Shown here in pieces: positions 1-7,680 of a stretch of DNA of 64,000 nt (position 1 is its first letter; every line of letters begins with the position of its first letter). The stretch is from Streptococcus sp. 68 (GTDB taxonomy: Bacteria; Bacillota; Bacilli; Lactobacillales; Streptococcaceae). The translations under genes and the position numbers were made by a program. The notes under the pieces were generated by a model that ran no database searches, was not told the DNA's origin, and saw only the letters and a program-made list of their open reading frames with translations. Location: positions 62,001 through 126,000 of the forward strand of contig NZ_VMMX01000010.1 of NCBI RefSeq assembly GCF_013277415.1, read 5' to 3'.

Positions 1-744
1 CGTTCTTTGTTGATTCTTGTAGACCATTCAAAGACAGCCTTAACATTATCAAAAGAATTTTATGATTTATTTACCCAAACCATCGTCATTGACCACCATA
101 GAAGGGATCAGGATTTCCCAGACAATGCAGTTATTACTTATATCGAAAGTGGTGCAAGCAGTGCCAGCGAGTTGGTAACAGAATTGATTCAGTTCCAGAA
201 TTCTAAGAAAAATCGTTTGAGTCGTATGCAAGCAAGTGTCTTAATGGCTGGTATGATGTTGGATACTAAAAATTTCACCTCGCGAGTTACCAGTCGGACA
301 TTTGATGTTGCTAGCTATCTCAGAACGCGCGGAAGCGATAGTATTGCTATCCAGGAAATCGCTGCGACAGATTTTGAAGAATATCGTGAGGTCAATGAAC
401 TGATTTTACAGGGGCGTAAATTAGGTTCAGATGTACTAATAGCAGAGGCTAAGGACACGAAATGCTATGATACAGTTGTTATTAGTAAGGCAGCAGATGC
501 CATGTTAGCTATGTCAGGTATTGAAGCGAGTTTTGTTCTTGCGAAAAATACACAAGGCTTTATATCCATCTCAGCTCGGAGTCGTAGTAAACTGAATGTG
601 CAACGGATTATGGAAGAGTTAGGCGGTGGAGGTCACTTTAATTTGGCAGCAGCTCAAATTAAAGATTTAACCTTGTCAGAAGCAGGTGAAAAACTGACAG
701 AAATTGTATTAAATGAAATAAAGGAAAAGGAGAAAGAAGAATGA
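1..744 (+). CDS. gdpP: GdpP cyclic-di-AMP phosphodiesterase, C-terminal part (5' end outside window)
   Basis: The frame is open from the left edge, so only about the last 247 residues are present. They match the DHH-DHHA1 half of GdpP, the membrane-anchored enzyme that hydrolyses cyclic di-AMP in Firmicutes. Visible are VDHSK (codons 7-11), the signature DHHRR (about codon 31) that binds catalytic metal ions, and the DHHA1 glycine motif GGGGH about 210 codons in. The N-terminal membrane helices, PAS-like and degenerate GGDEF domains are upstream of the window. The stop overlaps rplI by 4 bases (ATGA), so the two genes are translationally coupled. The gdpP-rplI-dnaB order is typical of streptococci. 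Confidence 0.93.
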   Translation, partial: RSLLILVDHSKTALTLSKEFYDLFTQTIVIDHHRRDQDFPDNAVITYIESGASSASELVTELIQFQNSKKNRLSRMQASVLMAGMMLDTKNFTSRVTSRTFDVASYLRTRGSDSIAIQEIAATDFEEYREVNELILQGRKLGSDVLIAEAKDTKCYDTVVISKAADAMLAMSGIEASFVLAKNTQGFISISARSRSKLNVQRIMEELGGGGHFNLAAAQIKDLTLSEAGEKLTEIVLNEIKEKEKEE

Positions 745-1193
745 AAGTAATCTTTTTAGCAGATGTTAAAGGAAAAGGTAAAAAAGGCGAAATTAAGGAA
801 GTACCAACAGGGTATGCGCAAAACTTTCTTATCAAAAAGAACCTAGCCAAAGAAGCGACTGCTCAAGCTGTAGGTGAACTTCGTGGTAAACAAAAATCCG
901 AAGAGAAAGCTCACGCTGAGATGATTGCAGAAGCAAAAGCAATTAAAGCCCAACTTGAAGCAGAAGAAACGGTTGTAGAATTTGTTGAAAAAGTTGGTCC
1001 AGATGGCCGTACCTTTGGTTCTATTACCAATAAGAAGATTGCAGAAGAATTGCAAAAGCAATTTGGAATTAAGATTGATAAACGTCATATCCAAGTACAA
1101 GCTCCGATTCGAGCAGTTGGTTTGATTGATGTGCCAGTGAAAATCTATCAAGATATCACAAGTGTAATCAATCTTCGTGTGAAAGAAGGATAA
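741..1193 (+). CDS. rplI: 50S ribosomal protein L9
   Basis: A 150-residue protein of the normal length for bacterial L9. It starts [17 protein letters not shown], the conserved L9 N-terminal domain that binds 23S rRNA, followed by the long connecting helix rich in Glu/Lys/Ala (about residues 40-75) and the C-terminal domain with GRTFGSIT near residue 90. The start overlaps the gdpP stop by 4 bases and is preceded by AAAGGAGAAAG. dnaB follows 43 bases later, as is usual in this order. Confidence 0.97.
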   Translation: MKVIFLADVKGKGKKGEIKEVPTGYAQNFLIKKNLAKEATAQAVGELRGKQKSEEKAHAEMIAEAKAIKAQLEAEETVVEFVEKVGPDGRTFGSITNKKIAEELQKQFGIKIDKRHIQVQAPIRAVGLIDVPVKIYQDITSVINLRVKEG

Positions 1194-1236
1194 ATTTACA
1201 CCTTCTTGACAAGATTGTAAAAGGAAGGGAAGTCTG

Positions 1237-2589
1237 ATGGCAGAAGTAGAAGAGTTACGAGTACAACCTCAAGATATCTTAGCTGAGCAATCCGTTTTAG
1301 GGGCTATCTTTATTGATGAGAGTAAACTTGTTTTTGTGCGAGAATACATTGAGTCTCGGGACTTTTTTAAGTATGCCCATCGTTTGATTTTCCAAGCCAT
1401 GGTCGATTTATCCGATCGTGGTGATGCCATAGATGCAACAACTGTTCGCACCATTCTTGATAATCAAGGGGATTTACAGAATATTGGTGGCTTGTCTTAC
1501 TTGGTTGAGATTGTCAATTCTGTGCCAACTTCTGCTAATGCGGAGTACTATGCTAAGATTGTTGCAGAAAAAGCAATGCTACGGCGATTAATCTCCAAGT
1601 TGACAGAGTCTGTCAATCAAGCTTACGAGGCTTCGCAACCAGCTGATGAAATCATTGCTCAGGCAGAAAAAGGCTTGATTGATGTCAGTGAAAATGCTAA
1701 TCGAAGTGGATTTAAGAACATTCGAGATGTGTTGAATATCAACTTTGGAAATCTGGAAGCTCGCTCGCAACAAACGACCGATATTACAGGTATTGCGACA
1801 GGCTATCGTGATTTAGATCATATGACGACTGGTCTTCATGAGGAGGAGTTGATTATCTTAGCAGCTCGTCCGGCGGTTGGTAAGACAGCCTTTGCCTTGA
1901 ATATTGCTCAGAATATTGGGACTAAGTTGGACAAGACGGTAGCTATTTTCTCACTGGAAATGGGTGCGGAAAGTCTAGTGGACCGTATGTTAGCTGCAGA
2001 AGGTTTGGTGGAATCTCATTCTATCCGTACGGGTCAATTGACTGATGAGGAGTGGCAAAAATATACCATTGCTCAGGGTAATCTAGCTAATGCAAGTATC
2101 TATATTGATGATACGCCAGGGATTCGAATTACAGAGATTCGTTCTCGTTCTCGTAAATTGGCTCAAGAAACGGGCAATCTTGGTTTGATTTTGATAGACT
2201 ATTTGCAGCTTATCACGGGAACTGGTCGGGAAAATCGTCAACAAGAAGTTTCAGAAATTTCACGTCAGTTGAAAATTTTAGCTAAGGAACTGAAAGTTCC
2301 TGTAATTGCTCTAAGTCAGCTTTCTCGTGGTGTAGAACAACGTCAGGATAAAAGACCAGTCTTGTCTGATATTCGTGAATCTGGGTCTATTGAGCAAGAT
2401 GCTGATATCGTAGCTTTTCTCTATCGTGACGATTACTATGAGCGTGGTGGTGAAGAAGAGGACGGTATCCCAAATAATAAGGTGGAAGTTATTATCGAGA
2501 AAAACCGTAGTGGAGCTCGTGGAACAGTGGAATTGATTTTCCAAAAAGAATACAATAAATTTTCAAGTATCTCAAAAAGGGAGGCATAA
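1237..2589 (+). CDS. dnaB: Replicative DNA helicase DnaB
   Basis: A 450-residue hexameric helicase that unwinds the chromosomal fork (called DnaC in Bacillus). The N-terminal primase-interacting domain covers about residues 1-150. The RecA-type ATPase domain carries Walker A ARPAVGKTAFAL near residue 210, Walker B LILIDYLQL near residue 325, and the conserved LSQLSRGVEQR / LSDIRESGSIEQDAD stretch (about residues 370-400). The ribosome binding site GGAAGGGAAG precedes the ATG. The gene lies 1 base from the downstream veg-like gene and is probably cotranscribed with it. Confidence 0.97.
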   Translation: MAEVEELRVQPQDILAEQSVLGAIFIDESKLVFVREYIESRDFFKYAHRLIFQAMVDLSDRGDAIDATTVRTILDNQGDLQNIGGLSYLVEIVNSVPTSANAEYYAKIVAEKAMLRRLISKLTESVNQAYEASQPADEIIAQAEKGLIDVSENANRSGFKNIRDVLNINFGNLEARSQQTTDITGIATGYRDLDHMTTGLHEEELIILAARPAVGKTAFALNIAQNIGTKLDKTVAIFSLEMGAESLVDRMLAAEGLVESHSIRTGQLTDEEWQKYTIAQGNLANASIYIDDTPGIRITEIRSRSRKLAQETGNLGLILIDYLQLITGTGRENRQQEVSEISRQLKILAKELKVPVIALSQLSRGVEQRQDKRPVLSDIRESGSIEQDADIVAFLYRDDYYERGGEEEDGIPNNKVEVIIEKNRSGARGTVELIFQKEYNKFSSISKREA

Positions 2590-2590
2590 A

Positions 2591-2857
2591 ATGACAGATG
2601 CATTTACAGATGTAGCTAAGATGAAAAAAATCAAAGAGGAAATCAAGGCACATGAGGGTCATGTAATTGAAATGACCTTGGAAAATGGGCGTAAGCGTCA
2701 AAAAAATAGATTGGGTAAGTTAATTGAAGTTTATCCATCCCTATTTATTGTGGAATTTGGGAATGTGGAAGGAGATAAACAGGCTAATGTTTACGTTGAA
2801 TCCTTTACTTACTCAGATATCCTTACAGAAAAAAATCTAATTCATTATCTGGACTAA
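2591..2857 (+). CDS. veg: Veg family protein (DUF1021)
   Basis: An 88-residue cytoplasmic protein matching the Veg family of Firmicutes, usually 80-90 residues. In Bacillus subtilis Veg influences biofilm matrix expression; its role in streptococci is not established. The N-terminus is a charged helix (MKKIKEEIKAHEG), followed by a small beta-rich part containing LENGRKRQKNR and VYPSLFIVEF. It begins 1 base after the dnaB stop, with AGGGAGGC as the ribosome binding site inside the dnaB end, and an intrinsic terminator follows at once. Family assignment is good; function is open. Confidence 0.85.
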   Translation: MTDAFTDVAKMKKIKEEIKAHEGHVIEMTLENGRKRQKNRLGKLIEVYPSLFIVEFGNVEGDKQANVYVESFTYSDILTEKNLIHYLD

Positions 2858-2887
2858 AGTGAGAAATTTTCTCACTTTTTCTTTTTT
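2858..2887 (+). terminator. Intrinsic terminator after veg
   Basis: AGTGAGAAA and TTTCTCACT form a perfect stem with almost no loop, followed by a long T-rich tract. It ends the dnaB-veg transcript immediately before the cbpD competence promoter. Confidence 0.85.
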
Positions 2888-2888
2888 C

Positions 2889-2896
2889 TCCGAATA
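2889..2896 (+). promoter_or_regulatory. cin-box (ComX/SigX competence promoter) of cbpD
   Basis: TCCGAATA matches the streptococcal late-competence consensus T(A/C)CGAATA, which takes the place of the -10 element for the alternative sigma factor ComX. It is preceded by a T-rich run and lies about 50 bases upstream of the cbpD start. cbpD is a known late competence gene, so element and gene agree. Confidence 0.88.
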
Positions 2897-2944
2897 GTTT
2901 AAGTGAAGGTAATCTTCGATTTATATTATTTTCAAGGAGGAAGA

Positions 2945-4063
2945 ATGAAAATTTTACCGTTTAAAGTAACAGAGACAAGGTTTTCTTTCAGAAAATCAGC
3001 TAAAAAGGTTGTTCCTTTTTTAGTAGTAGGATTGATGTTAGCAGCGAGTGATAGTGTATATGCCTATTCTGGAGGAAATGGATCGATTGCGCGTGGAGAT
3101 GATTATCCTGTTTATTATAAAAATGGGAGCCAGGAGATTGATCAGTGGCGCATGTATTCTCGTCAGTGTACTTCTTTTGCAGCCTTTCGTTTGAGTAATG
3201 TCAATGGTTTTGAGATTCCAAGGGCTTATGGAAATGCGAATGAATGGGGCTATCGTGCTCGTCGTGAAGGTTATCGTGTCGATAATAGACCAGCGATTGG
3301 CTCTATTGCTTGGTCTACTGCAGGAACTTATGGGCATGTTGCCTGGGTGTCAAATGTAATGGGAGATCAGATTGAGATCGAGGAATATAACTATGGTTAT
3401 ACAGAAGCCTATAATAAACGAATTATAAAAGCAAATACGATGACAGGATTTATTCATTTTAAAGATTTAGCTGGTGGCAGTGTTGGGAATAGTCAAACCT
3501 CAGTTTCAACAGGAGGAACACATTATTTCAAGTCTAAGTCTGCTATCAAAAATCAGCCACTAGCTAGCGCAACTGCGATTGATTACTATTATCCTGGGGA
3601 GAAGGTTCATTATGATCAAATTCTCGAAAAAGATGGATACAAGTGGTTGAGTTATACAGCTTATAACGGAAGTCGTCGTTATATCCAGCTAGAGGGAGTG
3701 ACTTCTTCACAAAATTATCAGAACCAATCAGGGAATAGCTCTAATTATAGCTCAAATAATGGATCGACTGTCGGTTGGAAGAAAATAAATGGTAGTTGGT
3801 ATCATTTTAAATCAAATGGGTCTAAATCAACGGGATGGTTGAAAGATGGTTCTAGCTGGTATTATTTGAAATCATCTGGTGAAATGCAGACAGGCTGGTT
3901 AAAGGAAAATGGCTCGTGGTATTATCTGGATAGTTCAGGGGCAATGAAAACAGGCTGGTATCAAGTTTCTGGTAAGTGGTATTATTCTTACTCTTCAGGT
4001 GTCTTAGCTGTTAATACGGCGGTGGATGGCTACAGAGTAAACAGTGATGGAGAACGAGTATAG
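2945..4063 (+). CDS. cbpD: CbpD-type choline-binding murein hydrolase (competence fratricin)
   Basis: A secreted 372-residue protein. CbpD is the competence-induced hydrolase that lyses non-competent siblings to release DNA. Domain order: a long signal peptide ending near residue 45 (VYAYSGG), a CHAP domain (about 50-175) with catalytic Cys in SRQCTSFAAFRL and His in GHVAWVSNV, one SH3b-like domain (about 195-255), a Ser/Asn-rich linker, then C-terminal choline-binding repeats (GWKKINGSWYHF, GWLKDGSSWYYL, GWLKENGSWYYL, GWYQVSGKWYYS). The ATG at 2945 follows AAGGAGGAAGA; an in-frame upstream ATG at 2903 lacks a ribosome binding site. Pneumococcal CbpD is about 448 residues with two SH3b domains, so this is a shorter variant. 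Confidence 0.92.
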   Translation: MKILPFKVTETRFSFRKSAKKVVPFLVVGLMLAASDSVYAYSGGNGSIARGDDYPVYYKNGSQEIDQWRMYSRQCTSFAAFRLSNVNGFEIPRAYGNANEWGYRARREGYRVDNRPAIGSIAWSTAGTYGHVAWVSNVMGDQIEIEEYNYGYTEAYNKRIIKANTMTGFIHFKDLAGGSVGNSQTSVSTGGTHYFKSKSAIKNQPLASATAIDYYYPGEKVHYDQILEKDGYKWLSYTAYNGSRRYIQLEGVTSSQNYQNQSGNSSNYSSNNGSTVGWKKINGSWYHFKSNGSKSTGWLKDGSSWYYLKSSGEMQTGWLKENGSWYYLDSSGAMKTGWYQVSGKWYYSYSSGVLAVNTAVDGYRVNSDGERV

Positions 4064-4070
4064 AAAATTG

Positions 4071-4098
4071 GAGTAGGAAATGTTTCCTGCTCTTTTCT
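4071..4098 (+). terminator. Intrinsic terminator after cbpD
   Basis: GAGTAGGAAA / TTTCCTGCTC form a hairpin with a 2-base loop and one G-U type pair, followed by TTTTCT. It separates cbpD from the thiamine operon. Confidence 0.8.
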
Positions 4099-4111
4099 GT
4101 AAGCAGTTTCC

Positions 4112-4140
4112 TTGACATTTTTCTTAATTTGCGCTATCAT
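4112..4140 (+). promoter_or_regulatory. Promoter of the TPP-riboswitch thiamine operon
   Basis: TTGACA (4112-4117) and TATCAT (4135-4140) are separated by 17 bases, a near-consensus vegetative promoter. The transcript would start just before the riboswitch. Confidence 0.8.
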
Positions 4141-4155
4141 ATATCCATATAATAT

Positions 4156-4240
4156 ATGGGAGTCTGTGTACAGTCTGAGAGGAAGTGTTAAACTTCGACC
4201 GCACCTGATCTGGGTAATGCCAGCGGAGGGAACGATACTT
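4156..4240 (+). ncRNA. TPP (thiamine pyrophosphate) riboswitch aptamer
   Basis: The THI-element signatures are clear: CTGAGAGG at 4175-4182 (the pyrimidine-sensing arm) and ACCTGATCTGGGTAATGCC starting at 4203, followed by AGCGGAGGGA (the pyrophosphate-sensing helix). It lies between a strong promoter and an intrinsic terminator at 4252-4286, so TPP binding is expected to stop transcription of the downstream ABC operon. Confidence 0.96.
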
Positions 4241-4251
4241 AGTCTATTCTT

Positions 4252-4286
4252 GACCTTTTCCATATATGGTAAAGGTTTTTCTTTTT
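4252..4286 (+). terminator. Riboswitch expression-platform terminator
   Basis: GACCTTTTCCAT/ATGGTAAAGGTTTTTC forms a hairpin with the CCATATATGG palindrome at its tip and a T-rich tail. It lies between the TPP aptamer and the first gene, where a ligand-controlled terminator is expected. Confidence 0.8.
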
Positions 4287-4316
4287 GTCAAAGGAAAACG
4301 AGAAGAGGAGGTTTTT

Positions 4317-4607
4317 ATGAAAGCAAGCATCGCCTTGCAAGTTTTACCCCTAGCACAGGGGATTGATCGGATTGCTGTTATCGATCAAGTCATTGCTTAT
4401 CTACAAGCTCAAGAAGTGACCATAGTGGTGACACCATTTGAAACGGTCTTGGAAGGGGAGTTTGATGAGCTCATGCGCATTCTCAAAGAAGCGCTGGAAG
4501 TGGCAGGGCAGGAGGCAGATAATGTCTTTGCCAATGTCAAAATAAATGTAGGAGAGATTTTAAGTATTGATGAGAAACTTGAAAAGTATACTGAGACGAC
4601 ACATTAG
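4317..4607 (+). CDS. Thiamine-binding-type small protein (MTH1187/YkoF family, DUF77)
   Basis: A 96-residue cytoplasmic protein of the MTH1187 (DUF77) family, ferredoxin-like folds that bind thiamine or a precursor. It starts MKASIALQVLPLAQG, and the motif VTPFETVLEGEFDELM in the middle is typical of the family. The ATG at 4317 follows AGAAGAGGAGG; an earlier in-frame ATG at 4266 lies inside the terminator hairpin and is not credible. It is the first gene of the TPP-regulated operon and overlaps the permease gene by 38 bases. The riboswitch and the adjoining THI5-type transporter support a role in handling thiamine or its pyrimidine moiety; the exact ligand is inferred. Confidence 0.85.
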   Translation: MKASIALQVLPLAQGIDRIAVIDQVIAYLQAQEVTIVVTPFETVLEGEFDELMRILKEALEVAGQEADNVFANVKINVGEILSIDEKLEKYTETTH

Positions 4608-5328
4608 TCTATTGGGCTTTCTGGGGGTCTTGTCAATCTGGCAGTTAGCAGGTTTTCTTAAACTTCTCCCCAAGTTTATCCTGCCGACACCTTTTGAAAT
4701 TCTTCAGGCCTTTGTTCGTGATAGAGAATTTCTCTGGTACCATAGCTGGGCGACCTTGAGAGTGGCTTTATTGGGACTGATTTTGGGAGTCTTGATTGCC
4801 TGTCTCATGGCTGTACTTATGGATAGTTTGACTTGGCTCAATGACCTGATTTACCCTATGATGGTGGTCGTTCAGACCATTCCGACCATTGCCATAGCTC
4901 CTATTCTGGTCTTGTGGCTAGGTTATGGGATTCTGCCCAAGATTGTCTTGATTATCTTGACGACAACTTTTCCTATCATCGTCAGTATTTTGGACGGCTT
5001 TAGGCATTGTGACAAGGATATGCTGACCTTGTTTAGTTTGATGCGGGCCAAGCCTTGGCAAATCCTGTGGCATTTTAAAATTCCAGTCAGTCTGCCTTAC
5101 TTTTATGCAGGTCTGAGGGTCAGTGTCTCCTACGCCTTTATCACAACAGTGGTATCTGAGTGGTTGGGAGGCTTTGAGGGGTTAGGTGTCTACATGATTC
5201 AGTCCAAGAAACTGTTTCAGTATGATACCATGTTCGCTATTATTATTCTGGTATCGGTTATCAGTCTTCTTGGTATGAAGTTGGTCGATATTAGTGAAAA
5301 ATATGTTATTAAATGGAAACGTTCGTAG
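4570..5328 (+). CDS. thiX: ABC transporter permease, thiamine-precursor type (ThiX-like)
   Basis: A 252-residue membrane protein with about six hydrophobic segments and the binding-protein-dependent permease loop near residue 160 (MRAKPWQILWHFKIPVSLPYFYAGLR). This loop, with the EAA-type motif and conserved Gly, docks on the ATPase. It belongs to the ThiX/SsuC-like class that moves hydroxymethylpyrimidine precursors. The ATG at 4570 is chosen; a TTG lies one codon earlier. The start is inside the preceding gene. Location downstream of the TPP riboswitch and beside a THI5-like binding protein supports the specificity. Confidence 0.88.
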   Translation: MRNLKSILRRHISLLGFLGVLSIWQLAGFLKLLPKFILPTPFEILQAFVRDREFLWYHSWATLRVALLGLILGVLIACLMAVLMDSLTWLNDLIYPMMVVVQTIPTIAIAPILVLWLGYGILPKIVLIILTTTFPIIVSILDGFRHCDKDMLTLFSLMRAKPWQILWHFKIPVSLPYFYAGLRVSVSYAFITTVVSEWLGGFEGLGVYMIQSKKLFQYDTMFAIIILVSVISLLGMKLVDISEKYVIKWKRS

Positions 5329-5366
5329 AATAAGAATGTTTCTGAAAAAGAAAAGAGGAAATCAAA

Positions 5367-6374
5367 ATGAAGAAAACATGGAAAGTGTTTTTAACGCTTG
5401 TAACAGCTCTTGTAGCTGTTGTGCTTGTGGCCTGTGGTCAAGGAACTGCTTCTAAGGACAACAAAGAAGCAGAACTCAAGAAGATCGACTTTATCCTAGA
5501 CTGGACACCAAATACTAACCACACAGGGCTTTATGTTGCCAAGGAAAAAGGTTATTTCAAAGAAGCTGGAGTCGATGTTGATTTGAAATTGCCACCAGAA
5601 GAAAGCTCATCTGACTTGGTTATCAATGGTAAGGCACCATTTGCAGTGTATTTCCAAGACTACATGGCTAAAAAATTGGAAAAAGGAGCAGGAATCACTG
5701 CCGTTGCAGCTATCGTAGAACACAATACATCAGGAATCATCTCTCGTAAATCTGATAATGTAAGCAGTCCAAAGGACTTGGTTGGTAAGAAATACGGAAC
5801 TTGGAATGACCCAACTGAACTTGCTATGTTGAAAACCTTGGTAGAATCACAAGGCGGAGACTTTGAGAAGGTTGAAAAAGTACCAAACAACGACTCAAAC
5901 TCGATCACACCGATTGCCAATGGCGTCTTTGACGCTGCTTGGATTTACTACGGTTGGGATGGTATCCTTGCCAAATCTCAAGGTGTAGATGCTAATTTCA
6001 TGTACTTGAAAGACTACGTTAAAGAATTTGACTACTATTCACCAGTCATCATCGCAAACAACGACTATTTGAAAGATAACAAAGAAGAAGCTCGTAAAGT
6101 CATCCAAGCTATCAAAAAAGGCTACCAATATGCTATGGAGCATCCAGAAGAAGCAGCTGATATCCTCATCAAAAATGCACCTGAACTCAAGGAAAAACGT
6201 GACTTTGTTATCGAATCTCAAAAATACTTGTCAAAAGAATACGCAAGCGACAAGGAAAAATGGGGTCAATTTGATGCAGCTCGCTGGAATGCCTTCTACA
6301 AATGGGATAAAGAAAATGGTATCCTTAAAGAAGACTTGACAGACAAAGGCTTCACCAACGAATTTGTGAAATAA
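5367..6374 (+). CDS. thiY: ABC transporter substrate-binding lipoprotein, NMT1/THI5-like (ThiY)
   Basis: A 335-residue lipoprotein. The signal peptide ends in a lipobox (VVLVACGQG, Cys near residue 23), so it is anchored outside the membrane. The mature part begins with the family hallmark DFILDWTPNTNHTGLYVAKEKG (shown here as DFILDWTPNTNH and GLYVAKEKG), typical of NMT1/THI5-like proteins that bind N-formyl aminopyrimidine or hydroxymethylpyrimidine. Ribosome binding site AAAGAGGAAA. The stop codon shares one base with the ATG of the ATPase gene. Specificity is inferred from the family and the upstream TPP riboswitch. Confidence 0.9.
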   Translation: MKKTWKVFLTLVTALVAVVLVACGQGTASKDNKEAELKKIDFILDWTPNTNHTGLYVAKEKGYFKEAGVDVDLKLPPEESSSDLVINGKAPFAVYFQDYMAKKLEKGAGITAVAAIVEHNTSGIISRKSDNVSSPKDLVGKKYGTWNDPTELAMLKTLVESQGGDFEKVEKVPNNDSNSITPIANGVFDAAWIYYGWDGILAKSQGVDANFMYLKDYVKEFDYYSPVIIANNDYLKDNKEEARKVIQAIKKGYQYAMEHPEEAADILIKNAPELKEKRDFVIESQKYLSKEYASDKEKWGQFDAARWNAFYKWDKENGILKEDLTDKGFTNEFVK

Positions 6375-7102
6375 TGACAGAAATTAGACTAGAACACGTC
6401 AGTTATGCCTATGGTCAAGAGAGGATTTTAGAGGACATCAACCTGCAGATGACTTCAGGCGAAGTGGTTTCCATCCTAGGCCCAAGTGGTGTTGGTAAGA
6501 CTACGCTTTTCAACTTAATTGCGGGGATTTTAGAAGTTCAGTCAGGGAGAATTGTCCTTGATGGTGAAGAAAATCCCAAGGGGCGCGTGAGTTATATGTT
6601 GCAAAAGGATCTGCTCTTGGAGCACAAGACGGTGCTTGGTAATATCATTCTTCCTCTCTTGATTCAAAAAGTGGATAAGGCGGAAGCCATTGCCCGCGCG
6701 GATGAAATTCTTGCGACCTTCCAGTTGACAGCTGTAAGAGATAAATACCCTCATGAACTCAGTGGTGGGATGCGTCAGCGTGTAGCCTTGCTTCGAACTT
6801 ACCTTTTCGGGCACAAGCTCTTTCTCTTGGATGAGGCCTTTAGCGCTTTGGATGAGATGACCAAGATGGAACTCCATGCTTGGTATCTTGAAATTCACAA
6901 GCAGTTGCAGCTAACAACCTTGATTATTACTCACAGTATCGAGGAGGCCCTTAATCTCAGCGACCGCATCTATATTTTGAAAAATCGCCCTGGGCAGATT
7001 GTTTCAGAAATTAAACTAGATTGGTCTGAAGAAGAGGACAAGGAAGTCCAAAAGATTGCCTACAAACGTCAAATCTTGGTAGAATTAGGCTTGGATAAGT
7101 AG
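6374..7102 (+). CDS. thiZ: ABC transporter ATP-binding protein (ThiZ-like)
   Basis: A 242-residue cytoplasmic ATPase of the nitrate/taurine/thiamine-precursor type. Walker A GPSGVGKTTLF near residue 37, signature LSGGMRQRVALLR near residue 133, Walker B KLFLLDEAFSALDE near residue 155, and the switch His in IITHSIEEAL near residue 190. It overlaps the binding-protein gene by one base and ends the TPP-controlled operon before an intrinsic terminator. With ThiX and ThiY it makes a complete importer. Confidence 0.9.
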   Translation: MTEIRLEHVSYAYGQERILEDINLQMTSGEVVSILGPSGVGKTTLFNLIAGILEVQSGRIVLDGEENPKGRVSYMLQKDLLLEHKTVLGNIILPLLIQKVDKAEAIARADEILATFQLTAVRDKYPHELSGGMRQRVALLRTYLFGHKLFLLDEAFSALDEMTKMELHAWYLEIHKQLQLTTLIITHSIEEALNLSDRIYILKNRPGQIVSEIKLDWSEEEDKEVQKIAYKRQILVELGLDK

Positions 7103-7108
7103 AAAAAT

Positions 7109-7150
7109 AGGGAGTTGGTGAAGATTATCCTTTACCAGCGCCCTTTTTCT
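7109..7150 (+). terminator. Intrinsic terminator after thiZ
   Basis: GGGAGTTGGTGAAG pairs imperfectly with CTTTACCAGCGCCC, followed by a T-rich tract ending CTTTT. It closes the thiamine operon. Confidence 0.75.
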
Positions 7151-7172
7151 TTTAAAAATGAGAAAATTTCGG

Positions 7173-7195
7173 TATAATAGTCAAAGATAGTCAAG
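7173..7195 (+). promoter_or_regulatory. ctsR promoter -10 and CtsR operator
   Basis: TATAAT at 7173-7178 is followed directly by AGTCAAAGATAGTCAAG (7179-7195), the tandem heptad of the CtsR box (consensus A/GGTCAAA NAN A/GGTCAAA). The overlap with the start region fits repression of its own operon by CtsR and release on heat shock. No strong -35 is visible. Confidence 0.88.
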
Positions 7196-7220
7196 GTTTA
7201 AAGAGAGAGGTGGGTTTGTA

Positions 7221-7679
7221 ATGAGATTTAAAAATACATCGGATCATATTGAGGCCTACATCAAGGCGATTTTAGATCAATCTGGAATTGTGGAGTTGCA
7301 ACGGAGTCAGTTGGCAGATACTTTTCAGGTTGTTCCTAGTCAGATTAACTATGTGATCAAGACACGCTTTACGGAAAGTAGAGGCTACTTAGTTGAAAGT
7401 AAGCGTGGTGGCGGAGGCTACATTCGTATAGGACGGATTGAGTTTTCTAGTCATCATGAAATGCTCCGGGAGCTGCTTTACTCGATTGGTGAGCGGGTCA
7501 GTCAAGAAATTTATGAGGATATTCTACAGCTTTTGGTTGAGCAGGAATTGATGACCAAGCAGGAGATGAATTTGCTAGTATCAGTAGCTTTGGATCGCGT
7601 TCTAGGAGAAGAAGCTCCAGTCCTTCGAGCTAATATGCTACGACAGGTCATACAAGAGGTAGATAGAAAAGGGAAGTAA
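7221..7679 (+). CDS. ctsR: CtsR transcriptional repressor of class III heat-shock genes
   Basis: A 152-residue protein of usual CtsR length. The N-terminal winged helix-turn-helix contains SQINYVIKTRFTESRGYLVESKRGGGGYIRI (here split as SQINYVIKTRF and ESKRGGGGYIRI); the glycine-rich wing is diagnostic and acts as the thermosensor in Bacillus CtsR. A C-terminal dimerisation domain follows. The promoter carries a matching CtsR box. It lies 1 base from clpC. No mcsA or mcsB genes lie between them, as is normal for streptococci. Confidence 0.95.
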   Translation: MRFKNTSDHIEAYIKAILDQSGIVELQRSQLADTFQVVPSQINYVIKTRFTESRGYLVESKRGGGGYIRIGRIEFSSHHEMLRELLYSIGERVSQEIYEDILQLLVEQELMTKQEMNLLVSVALDRVLGEEAPVLRANMLRQVIQEVDRKGK

Positions 7680-7680
7680 G

